Origin: JBDRDD01 sp043821115
GTDB taxonomy: Bacteria; CAYTYR01; UBA6262; DAOVJB01
Reading direction: 5' to 3'
Assembly: GCA_043821115.1 (NCBI GenBank)
Contig: JBDRDD010000024.1
Coordinates: forward strand, 152,911 to 216,910
Length of the DNA: 64,000 nt
Shown: positions 26,668-34,205 of the stretch, piece after piece
Layout of the letters: every line of letters begins with the position of its first letter
How positions within the stretch are numbered: position 1 is the stretch's first letter
Made by a program: the position numbers and the translations under genes
The notes under the pieces: generated by a model
Database searches by the model: none
What the model was told of the DNA's origin: nothing
The model's input: only the letters and a program-made list of their open reading frames with translations

Positions 26668-26703
26668 GCATAACTATACAAATAGATTGCGAGGATACAA
26701 CAA

Positions 26704-27501
26704 ATGGCGCTTAATGAAAAGGTCATTACCCGGGCTATTATAAAAGAGGCTACGGATGAGTTCTTGAAGAATCTGGAAGTTGATGTTGCTATAGCCGGGG
26801 GCGGACCTGCGGGGCTTACTGCGGCGATGTATCTTGCCAAGAAAGGCGCGAAAGTAGTTATTTTCGAGAGGAAGCTCAACTACGGCGGAGGTATGCCTGG
26901 GGGAGGCATGCTTTTTCCAAAGGTCGTCGTGCAGAAATCGGCCATTCCCATATTGAAAAGTGTTAAATGCAGGATTAAGAAGTCTGCCGAGGGATACTAT
27001 ACCGCTGATTCGGTTGAAGCCATATCAAAGCTGGGTGTGGGGGCTATGGATGCCGGCGCGCGTATTTATCCAGCGATATCCGTTGAGGATATAATAATAA
27101 GAAAAAATTCTAAGGTTAGCGGTGTCGTGATAAACTGGTCTGCTGTTAAAATAGCAGGCCTTCACGTGGATCCGCTTGCCGTTCTTTCAAAATACGTGAT
27201 CGATGCAACAGGTCATGATGCTGATGTCACGCGTACGTTTGTCAGGAAGTCCCCTGAGGTAAAACTTCCAACGTCTACCGGACAGGTTGTGGGTGAGCAG
27301 CCCATGTGGGCTGAGGTCGGAGAGCGTGAGATAACCCGTTATACTGGAGAGGTGTATCCCGGATTGTTTGTTGCGGGTATGTCTGTAAATGCTGTATACG
27401 GTCTTCCCAGGATGGGAGCTATTTTCGGCGGGATGCTTCTCTCCGGGAAAAAAGCCGCGGAAATGATCCTTGAGAGAATCAAGACAAAGAAAAAAAGATA
27501 A
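26704..27501 (+). CDS. thi4: sulfide-dependent thiamine thiazole synthase (Thi4, His type)
   Basis: Makes the adenylated thiazole precursor of thiamine from NAD, glycine and sulfur. The Rossmann motif GGGPAGL is near residue 32, and the conserved NYGGGMPGGGM and the C-terminal VYGLPRMGAIFGGMLLSGKKAAE are seen in 265 residues. In the loop where plant and yeast Thi4 carry the sulfur-donating Cys, this protein reads AGLHVDPL, with His154. The methanogen enzymes have His there and use free sulfide catalytically with Fe(II). No TPP riboswitch is visible upstream. Confidence 0.93.
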   Translation: MALNEKVITRAIIKEATDEFLKNLEVDVAIAGGGPAGLTAAMYLAKKGAKVVIFERKLNYGGGMPGGGMLFPKVVVQKSAIPILKSVKCRIKKSAEGYYTADSVEAISKLGVGAMDAGARIYPAISVEDIIIRKNSKVSGVVINWSAVKIAGLHVDPLAVLSKYVIDATGHDADVTRTFVRKSPEVKLPTSTGQVVGEQPMWAEVGEREITRYTGEVYPGLFVAGMSVNAVYGLPRMGAIFGGMLLSGKKAAEMILERIKTKKKR

Positions 27502-27542
27502 ACACCTTGCATACATAGTCGCACAAAAGGAGCGATAAAAAG

Positions 27543-28691
27543 ATGGCAAAAACGTATGCCCAGATTAACGAGCAAATTAAAAAGGGCAAGGCCGTTGTCG
27601 TCACTGCCGAGGAAATGATAGACCTTGTCAGGGAAAAGGGTGTAAAGAAGGCAGCCAAAGATGTTGACGTGGTAACTACTGCCACTTTTGGTCCGATGTG
27701 TTCATCAGGTGCTTTTCTAAATTTTGGACACAGCGATCCCCCGATAAAAATGCAGAAAGTCTGGTTAAATGACGTGGCAGCGCATGCGGGACTTGCCGCG
27801 GTTGACGTCTATATAGGCGCCACTGAGCTTTCAGAGACCCAGGGTATGAACTACGGCGGGGCGCATGTGATCGAGGATCTTGTCTCAGGCAAGAAGGTCA
27901 GGCTCTATGCTACTTCACCTGGAACCGATTGCTATCCCGCAAAAGAAAAGGAAACTTCTGTCAGTCTCAAATCAATAAACCAGGCCGTGCTTTTCAATCC
28001 GAGGAATGCCTACCAGAATTACGCTGTTGCCACCAACTCATCCAAAAAGACTCTTCATACATACATGGGTATTCTCCTCCCGGAATTCGGAAATGCCACT
28101 TTCTCAAACGCAGGGGAGCTCAGTCCTCTCATAAATGATCCTGAATACCGGACAATAGGTATCGGTACCAGAATATTTTTGGGCGGTGCCGTGGGATATG
28201 TAAGCTGGGAGGGAACACAGCACAATCCTACGCAGAAACGCGATAAGAAAACAAAAATTCCGATTGCTCCGGCAGGCACATTGAGCGTGATAGGTAACCT
28301 CAAACACATGAGCAGGGAATTTCTGCGTGCTGCTATTTTTGAAAAGTACGGGATAAGCATGTTTGTCGGTATAGGGGTTCCCATACCTATTCTTGACGAG
28401 GAGATGGCGCTCAGGACAAGCATAGCCAACAAGGATATTTTCACAACGATTATTGACTATAGCGTACCCAGGAGGAAAAAACCCAACTTCGGTACCGTTT
28501 CCTATGCCGAGCTTAGAAGCGGGAGAATCCAGATAAAAGGCAAAAATGTTCCGACCTCGTCTATTTCAAGCCTTTACAAGGCACGTCAGATAGCAGGTGT
28601 TCTCAAGAAATGGATAAAAGGCGGTAAATTCCTTCTGCAGGAACCCGTTGAAAGGCTTTCGCTAGAGCAAAAGTTCAAGGCACTCGATTAG
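27543..28691 (+). CDS. homocysteine synthase from aspartate semialdehyde and sulfide, DUF39 (COG1900) family
   Basis: Family members, with a NIL-ferredoxin partner, turn L-aspartate semialdehyde and sulfide into homocysteine in methanogens and some anaerobic bacteria. Conserved segments are FGPMCSSGAFLNFGHSDPP (Cys53), GTDCYP (Cys130), NPRNAYQNYAVATN and SYAELRSGRIQIKGK. The two Cys match, with an offset of one, the pair reported as important in the Methanosarcina protein. It has 382 residues. The ferredoxin partner starts 18 bases downstream. Family assignment is firm; activity is inferred. Confidence 0.9.
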   Translation: MAKTYAQINEQIKKGKAVVVTAEEMIDLVREKGVKKAAKDVDVVTTATFGPMCSSGAFLNFGHSDPPIKMQKVWLNDVAAHAGLAAVDVYIGATELSETQGMNYGGAHVIEDLVSGKKVRLYATSPGTDCYPAKEKETSVSLKSINQAVLFNPRNAYQNYAVATNSSKKTLHTYMGILLPEFGNATFSNAGELSPLINDPEYRTIGIGTRIFLGGAVGYVSWEGTQHNPTQKRDKKTKIPIAPAGTLSVIGNLKHMSREFLRAAIFEKYGISMFVGIGVPIPILDEEMALRTSIANKDIFTTIIDYSVPRRKKPNFGTVSYAELRSGRIQIKGKNVPTSSISSLYKARQIAGVLKKWIKGGKFLLQEPVERLSLEQKFKALD

Positions 28692-28709
28692 GTTAAAAGG
28701 AGATAAGCC

Positions 28710-29114
28710 GTGTCTCAGAAAAGAGTGGTTCTGACATTCCCGCAGGACCTTATAGAACGCCCGATAATATACAGACTGGTCAAGGATTACGGACTGGTTC
28801 TAAATATCCTAAGAGCCCAGGTCAGCCCTGAAGAAGGTAAGATGGTGCTTGAGCTCGAGGGATCAAATGAGAACATAAAGGATGCGCTTAATTACCTTCA
28901 TGAGAAAAAGGTGAGGGTAGAATCCCTGGCCAAGGACATAAAGTTAAATGACGAGGAATGTGTAAGTTGCGGTGCGTGCATAGCTGTGTGCTCAACAGGA
29001 GCGCTTTCATTGGATGCGGAATCCGCTAAGCTCTCATTTAACCGTGATAAATGCATACTCTGCGGGTGCTGCATCCCGGCATGCCCGCTGCATTTGATAC
29101 AGATTGAAATCTAA
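28710..29114 (+). CDS. NIL domain / 2x[4Fe-4S] ferredoxin, homocysteine synthase partner
   Basis: The 134 residues combine an N-terminal NIL domain (about residues 1-75, beta-alpha-beta-beta) with two ferredoxin motifs, CVSCGACIAVC and CILCGCCIPACP. Proteins of this type follow DUF39 genes and are needed for sulfide-based homocysteine formation, probably by delivering electrons or handling sulfur. It starts at GTG after AAAAGGAGA and lies 18 bases after the DUF39 gene. Confidence 0.9.
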   Translation: MSQKRVVLTFPQDLIERPIIYRLVKDYGLVLNILRAQVSPEEGKMVLELEGSNENIKDALNYLHEKKVRVESLAKDIKLNDEECVSCGACIAVCSTGALSLDAESAKLSFNRDKCILCGCCIPACPLHLIQIEI

Positions 29115-29129
29115 AAAAAGGAGCAATAC

Positions 29130-30191
29130 ATGAGAAGATTTACAGAAGTGGTCTTTCTTGTGCTTGTTCTTTGTGTAAAGTTCGTCACAGCACTTGCTGT
29201 AGCAGCCGAGGCTCCTACAGATTATAACAGTTATGATGGGTCCGTAATAGGCGCAAGGGCCATAGGTATGGGGGAAACTTTTGTAGGGCTTGCCGATAAC
29301 GCGGATAATGCGTTCTGGAACCCGGCCGGACTTGTACAACTTCCAATAAATATGGCTACCATAGGTTTTAACGTGCAGACTGTGACCAAGGAGGACGTGG
29401 ACGAGGTATTTAACAAGGATCCCCTAAAGGGTGGAAAGCTGGTCTACCTTTCTTTTGTTGCATCACAGGGTGGGCTCAGCTGGCGTCCGCTTTCGAATTT
29501 CAAGCAGACTACATATACTGAAGATACTACGACAAATACCGAGACATGGGAGGAGAAGGAGGTAAGGATTAACCAGTTTCTTCTTTCACTTGCTGTGCCC
29601 TATACGGACAAAATGAATGTAGGCTTCAACATTAACTACTTAAACGGCGACCTTGCTCTGTCGAGCAAGAGCAAGACGGCAGGCTTGTGGAATGAACCTT
29701 CAGCCAACGTTTCAAGCGGCCACGGGTTCGGGATGGATTTTGGACTTCTTTACAAGTTCTCGCCTTACATGAATCTGGGTGTTATGCTTCAGAACATCGC
29801 TTCATGCATGTACTGGGATGATTACGACAGAGACAAGCTTCCTCTTAATATGCGTGTCGGCACAGCCATGAAAATGGGAAATCTGCTGACATTGGTCTAT
29901 GATTATGAAAAGCGCTTCTATCCTGATATAGATGATAAGGAGATATATCACCTGGGCATGGAACACCTGTTCTTCAAAAGCGTGGCCCTGCGCTATGGCA
30001 TGTACGGGACAGACTGGAACAATCCGAAGGAAGTGACCTATACTTTCGGCATGGGATATGTGAAGGATAATTACTTCGTGGATGTGGCTCTAAGGAAGTA
30101 TTACATGAACCTGGCTTCCGTGGGAGAAACTCCTGTGTATAGCGACGATGTTGTGTATACTTATATTTGTTCCTTGACGATTCCCTTTTAA
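29130..30191 (+). CDS. PorV/FadL-like outer-membrane beta-barrel protein
   Basis: The 353-residue preprotein has a signal peptide (cleavage near AVAAEAP). The mature N-terminus GARAIGMGETFVGLADNADNAFWNPAGL is the hallmark of PorV/UPF0164 barrels, and the chain ends in TIPF with a terminal Phe for BAM recognition. In Bacteroidota PorV serves type IX secretion; in other phyla these barrels are common and of unknown cargo. It shares its design with the protein at 62732. It is 15 bases after the ferredoxin gene and convergent with rpmB. Confidence 0.85.
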   Translation: MRRFTEVVFLVLVLCVKFVTALAVAAEAPTDYNSYDGSVIGARAIGMGETFVGLADNADNAFWNPAGLVQLPINMATIGFNVQTVTKEDVDEVFNKDPLKGGKLVYLSFVASQGGLSWRPLSNFKQTTYTEDTTTNTETWEEKEVRINQFLLSLAVPYTDKMNVGFNINYLNGDLALSSKSKTAGLWNEPSANVSSGHGFGMDFGLLYKFSPYMNLGVMLQNIASCMYWDDYDRDKLPLNMRVGTAMKMGNLLTLVYDYEKRFYPDIDDKEIYHLGMEHLFFKSVALRYGMYGTDWNNPKEVTYTFGMGYVKDNYFVDVALRKYYMNLASVGETPVYSDDVVYTYICSLTIPF

Positions 30192-30203
30192 CCAGAGATA
30201 TAT

Positions 30204-30395
30204 TTAGAGTGCTTTTTTTACCTTACCTGAACGCAAGCATCTCGTGCACACGTGAGCTTTTTTCTTTACTCCGTCTACGAGTATCCTGACTGTCTGAAGA
30301 TTTGCCTTGAACCTTCTTTTTGTACGATGATGGGAATGACTTATCTTATATCCACTGCTTGACGTTTTACCGCAGGTCACACACTTTGTTGCCAT
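30204..30395 (-). CDS. rpmB: 50S ribosomal protein bL28
   Basis: The 63-residue L28 has the zinc-binding type Cys pairs CVTC near the start and CTRC near the end, separated by the conserved basic core (SHSHHRTKRRFKANLQTVR). It is the only minus-strand gene in the window. A strong RBS (AAGGAGGG) precedes the ATG. It ends 12 bases from the convergent PorV-like gene, with no obvious terminator between them. Confidence 0.95.
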   Translation of the reverse strand: MATKCVTCGKTSSSGYKISHSHHRTKRRFKANLQTVRILVDGVKKKAHVCTRCLRSGKVKKAL

Positions 30396-30439
30396 GCGTC
30401 CCTCCTTGTAGGATTAGCGAATTTGAATAACATTGCATA

Positions 30440-30468
30440 TGTATACCATACAGCGGGAATTTTCGCAA
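30440..30468 (-). promoter_or_regulatory. promoter of rpmB
   Basis: Read on the minus strand: TTGCGA (30468-30463), 17 bases, TATACA (30445-30440), about 45 bases upstream of the rpmB start. It lies in the divergent region shared with recG. Confidence 0.5.
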
Positions 30469-30490
30469 GTAAAATATTGGAAATATTATC

Positions 30491-32608
30491 ATGAGAACTT
30501 CCCAATTAAACAGACCGGATGCTAAAATTTCTTTTTCGCCAATAAATAATCCCATACGCTATCTTAAGGGAGTTGGACCCAAGAAGGCGGAAATCCTGAA
30601 GAAAATAGGAATAGAAACAGTAGATGAACTTCTTACCTATTATCCCAGGAGCTACGAGGACAGGACACGCCTCAGGCTTATAGCCCAGATTGCCGATGGT
30701 GAGACGACCAGTATCCAGGCTACAGTTATATCTCATGCGGTGATTGCCACAAAACGTGGTAAGAGGATCCTGAAAATAACGCTTAGCGATGGCACGGGAA
30801 AAGCCGTACTGGTCTGTTTTAACCAGATGTATCTTAAAGACTACCTTAAAAAAGGCACCACGATCATTGTAAACGGCAAGTTCGAGAAGACATTCCGGAG
30901 TGTGAGCATAACCAACTTTTCATATGAGATACTTTCCCAAGACAGCGAGGATCTTATCCACACAGGGCGCATAGTGCCGATATACCCGCTTGCTGAAGGA
31001 GTCAACGCCAGGTTTCTTAGGGCCCTGATAAAGAAAGTGGTGGATGAATATGCTCCCTCCAGAGAAGATATGCTTGGCACTGATGTAAAGAATAAATACG
31101 GGCTTTGTCCTACGCCTGAGGCAATAAAAAATATTCACTTTCCGGAGGATTTTGAAGCAAAGGATCGTGCGTATGAAAGGCTTGCCTTTGATGAGTTTTT
31201 CCTGATGGAACTGGGGCTGGCAATGCGCAAGAGAAAAAATAAATCCTTAACGAAAGGCATTACCTACAAGATAAAGAAAACACTGCTCAGTGAATTCCGC
31301 AAAGGGCTTCCTTTTGATTTTACAGGCGATCAGAAAAAAGTCATAAGGGAAATTTTTACAGACATGCAGTCCTCAAATCCCATGAACAGGCTCCTGCAGG
31401 GTGATGTCGGCAGCGGTAAGACGGTGGTTGCGCTCTCAGCGCTTCTTTTGGCAGTTGAGAACGGCTATCAGGGAGTGCTTATGGCGCCTACCGAAGTACT
31501 GGCCCAGCAGCATTATATCACTATAACGCGCATGCTTGAGGGATTGATAAAAGACAAAAAACTTCGCGTGTTGCTTCTTGTCGGTGGCTCGAGCAAGACG
31601 AAGAAAAACGCGATCAAGGGGTCTGTAACCAGGGCTAAAGCTGATATCATAATAGGGACCCATGCTATCATACAGGAAGGTGTTTCGTTTGAAAGCCTGG
31701 GGCTTGCGGTAATTGATGAGCAGCATAAATTCGGTGTTATGCAACGGGCAAAGCTGAGGAGGAAAGGTTTTAGTCCGGATGTTCTTGTAATGACCGCGAC
31801 ACCAATACCCCGCACGCTTTCTCTGACAGTCTACGGGGATCTGGATGTTTCTGTTATAAATGAACTTCCGCCGGGCAGGGGAAAGATCAGGACGCTCAAA
31901 ATGGAGGAAGATGCAGCATATGAGCTGGTACGTGAAGAGGTAGCCAAAGGTCGTCAGGCGTATATAGTGTATCCTCTTATAGATGAATCTGAAAAACTGA
32001 GCCTTAAAGCTGCAAACATGATGTCAAAGAAGTTTAAGGAAAAAATTTTTCCTGATATGCAAGTCGGGCTTTTGCACGGACGTCTTGGGACAGCACAGAA
32101 AGAATCTGTCATGGATGCCTTCAGGCAGCGCCAAATTGATGTGCTCGTCACTACAAGTGTTATAGAAGTGGGAATGGATATACATAACGCAAGTTTAATG
32201 TTGATAGAGGAGAGCAACCGTTTCGGGCTTGCAAGCCTGCACCAGTTAAGGGGCAGGGTTGGAAGGGGAAACTATGATTCCTACTGTATACTTATGGGTA
32301 ATGCCTCCACTGGCGAAGCTAAAAGGAGAATATCAAGCATGCTCTCTACCGGGGACGGCTTCAAGATAGCCGAAGAAGATCTTGCACTTAGAGGTCCCGG
32401 CGAATTCTTTGGAACCAGGCAGCACGGCCTGCCCGAGCTCAAGATAGGAAACATAATACAGGATTTCTCACTACTTGTGAGAGCGCGTGATGAGGCGTTT
32501 AGCATAATTGAAAAGGATCCTTCCCTTTCTTTGGGTGAGCATCAGAAGATAAAGCAGTTGCTTTTAGAAAAATTTGCGGGAAGGTTGGAATTAATCAGCG
32601 TAGGATAG
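30491..32608 (+). CDS. recG: ATP-dependent DNA helicase RecG
   Basis: Remodels stalled forks and branched DNA. The wedge/OB domain occupies about residues 60-250. The helicase motifs are GDVGSGKTVVALSALLLA (I), APTEVLAQQHY (Ia), DEQHKFGVMQR (II), MTATPIPRTLSLTVYGDLD (III), then HGRLGTAQKESVMDAFRQ, TTSVIEVGMDIHNA and QLRGRVGRG. At 705 residues it is typical. The RBS before the ATG is weak. coaD follows after 25 bases. Confidence 0.97.
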   Translation: MRTSQLNRPDAKISFSPINNPIRYLKGVGPKKAEILKKIGIETVDELLTYYPRSYEDRTRLRLIAQIADGETTSIQATVISHAVIATKRGKRILKITLSDGTGKAVLVCFNQMYLKDYLKKGTTIIVNGKFEKTFRSVSITNFSYEILSQDSEDLIHTGRIVPIYPLAEGVNARFLRALIKKVVDEYAPSREDMLGTDVKNKYGLCPTPEAIKNIHFPEDFEAKDRAYERLAFDEFFLMELGLAMRKRKNKSLTKGITYKIKKTLLSEFRKGLPFDFTGDQKKVIREIFTDMQSSNPMNRLLQGDVGSGKTVVALSALLLAVENGYQGVLMAPTEVLAQQHYITITRMLEGLIKDKKLRVLLLVGGSSKTKKNAIKGSVTRAKADIIIGTHAIIQEGVSFESLGLAVIDEQHKFGVMQRAKLRRKGFSPDVLVMTATPIPRTLSLTVYGDLDVSVINELPPGRGKIRTLKMEEDAAYELVREEVAKGRQAYIVYPLIDESEKLSLKAANMMSKKFKEKIFPDMQVGLLHGRLGTAQKESVMDAFRQRQIDVLVTTSVIEVGMDIHNASLMLIEESNRFGLASLHQLRGRVGRGNYDSYCILMGNASTGEAKRRISSMLSTGDGFKIAEEDLALRGPGEFFGTRQHGLPELKIGNIIQDFSLLVRARDEAFSIIEKDPSLSLGEHQKIKQLLLEKFAGRLELISVG

Positions 32609-32633
32609 AAATTTAATTTAACAAGGGGGAAAC

Positions 32634-33128
32634 ATGAAAAGAATAGCGATATACCCTGGGAGCTTTGATCCTCTTACCCACGGGCATCTGGATCTTATTA
32701 AGCGTTCACTTAAGATATTTGACAAAGTTATCGTGGCTGTTACGCATCATCCCCATAAGAAGTCACTTTTCACGCTTGAGGAGAGGGTCAGTATGATAAA
32801 AGAGTCAACCAGATCATTGAAAGGGGTCAAGGTTGACGGCTTTGGCGGACTACTTGTCAAGTATGCGAAAAGACAAAAGATCCATACTATTATACGCGGC
32901 TTGAGGGCTGTTTCTGATTTCGAGTATGAACTGCAGATGGTACTTATGAACAGGCGCCTTGAAGGTTCTGTTGAAACCATTTTTCTTATGCCAGCAGAGC
33001 AGTTTTCCTATCTTTCATCGAGTCTTGTGAAGGAAATATCCGCTTCGGGGGGTGATGTTTCCAAGTTCGTTCCCCATGCGGTTGGGATAGCTCTGAAAGA
33101 AAAGTTTTCCGTTGACAAAAGCAGATAA
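32634..33128 (+). CDS. coaD: phosphopantetheine adenylyltransferase
   Basis: Fourth step of coenzyme A synthesis, forming dephospho-CoA. The nucleotidyltransferase motif YPGSFDPLTHGHLD (HxGH) is at the N-terminus, followed by IIRGLRAVSDFEYELQM and the C-terminal YLSSSLVKEISASGGDVS. It has 164 residues, the usual length. RBS AAGGGGGAA. recG-coaD-pta is a compact run, and coaX at 55176 supplies the first step of the same pathway. Confidence 0.97.
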   Translation: MKRIAIYPGSFDPLTHGHLDLIKRSLKIFDKVIVAVTHHPHKKSLFTLEERVSMIKESTRSLKGVKVDGFGGLLVKYAKRQKIHTIIRGLRAVSDFEYELQMVLMNRRLEGSVETIFLMPAEQFSYLSSSLVKEISASGGDVSKFVPHAVGIALKEKFSVDKSR

Positions 33129-33206
33129 GCATGGTAAATATTAGAAGAGGCCTTCTTTTATAAAAAATTAAATATAATATATATATGTATTAAAAGAAAG
33201 TGCGAG

Positions 33207-34193
33207 ATGGATTTAATAAAAAATATCAAGGAAAAAGCAAAGAAGAACAACAGGACTATCATATTACCCGAAGGTGGAGATGAAAGGGTGATAAAAGCCA
33301 GCGAGCTGATAACCAAAGAGGGGATAGCACGCGTAGTTCTTCTTGGAGATGAGGAGAGGATCCGCAAAAGGGCCGGGGAAACAGGCGTTTCTCTTGAAGG
33401 CGTTGATCTTATGTCCCCCAAGGGTTCTGATAAATTTCCATCCTATGCTAAAGCTTTTTATGCACTTAGGAAAAGTAAAGGGATTACGTCCGACCAAGCT
33501 AGAGAGATCATGGAAGACCCGCTTTATTTCGGTTGCATGATGCTAAGAGAAGGCGATGCTGACGGCGTAGTAGGCGGTTGTGTCAACACTACAGCATCCA
33601 CAGTAAGAGCGGCTCTTCAGGTCGTTGGGTTAAAGGCCGGAAGGGCGACTCTTTCGAGCTGTTTTCTTATGATAGTCCCTGATTCCCAGTACGGCAATAA
33701 CGGTACATTCATATTCGCCGACTGCGGAGTGGTCCCGGATCCGTCCAGCAGACAGTTGGCTGCTATAGCAATATCTTCCGCGGAAAGCGCGCGGGTTCTG
33801 CTTTCAACTGAGCCGTATGTTGCAATGCTCTCATTCTCAACAAGAGGGAGCGCAAAAGACCCTTCAATTGACAAGATAAGGGAAGCGCTCTCTATAGCCA
33901 GAAAGCGCAACCCCGAGCTTGTAATAGACGGTGAGTTCCAGGTGGATACAGCTCTTGTGCCGTCTGTCGCAAAGAGAAAAGCTCCCGATACCAAGGTGGC
34001 TGGCAGGGCGAATGTACTAATATTTCCTGACTTAAACAGCGGCAATATTGGTTATAAACTCGTACAGCGCTTGGCAAAGGCGCAGGCATACGGTCCGATA
34101 CTGCAGGGTCTGGCTAAGCCGGTCAATGATCTTTCCCGCGGATGTAGCGCAGAAGATATAGTAAATGTGGTTGCTATCACCGCGATTCAGTAA
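33207..34193 (+). CDS. pta: phosphate acetyltransferase
   Basis: Interconverts acetyl-CoA and acetyl phosphate. The 328-residue protein is the short PTA type without the N-terminal DRTGG/AAA extension. Characteristic segments are ILPEGGDERVIKAS, DGVVGGCVNTTASTVRAALQ, SSCFLMIVPDSQYG, FADCGVVPDPSS, LSFSTRGSAKDP and VAGRANVLIFPDLNSGNIGYKLVQRL. No acetate kinase gene is adjacent. The region before it (33129-33206) is AT-rich and contains TATAAT at 33173-33178 without a good -35. It may carry a promoter. Confidence 0.93.
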   Translation: MDLIKNIKEKAKKNNRTIILPEGGDERVIKASELITKEGIARVVLLGDEERIRKRAGETGVSLEGVDLMSPKGSDKFPSYAKAFYALRKSKGITSDQAREIMEDPLYFGCMMLREGDADGVVGGCVNTTASTVRAALQVVGLKAGRATLSSCFLMIVPDSQYGNNGTFIFADCGVVPDPSSRQLAAIAISSAESARVLLSTEPYVAMLSFSTRGSAKDPSIDKIREALSIARKRNPELVIDGEFQVDTALVPSVAKRKAPDTKVAGRANVLIFPDLNSGNIGYKLVQRLAKAQAYGPILQGLAKPVNDLSRGCSAEDIVNVVAITAIQ

Positions 34194-34205
34194 ACAGGAG
34201 TTCTA

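Noticed and set aside
26640..26703. Possible TPP riboswitch before thi4
   Set aside because: The CUGAGA and conserved 3' elements of the TPP aptamer are absent and the gap is too short.
30192..30203. Bidirectional terminator between the PorV-like gene and rpmB
   Set aside because: Only 12 bases separate the genes and no hairpin with a T tract is visible.
33129..33206. Terminator AGAAG-AGGC-CTTCT before pta
   Set aside because: A five-base stem with a broken T tract is too weak to call.
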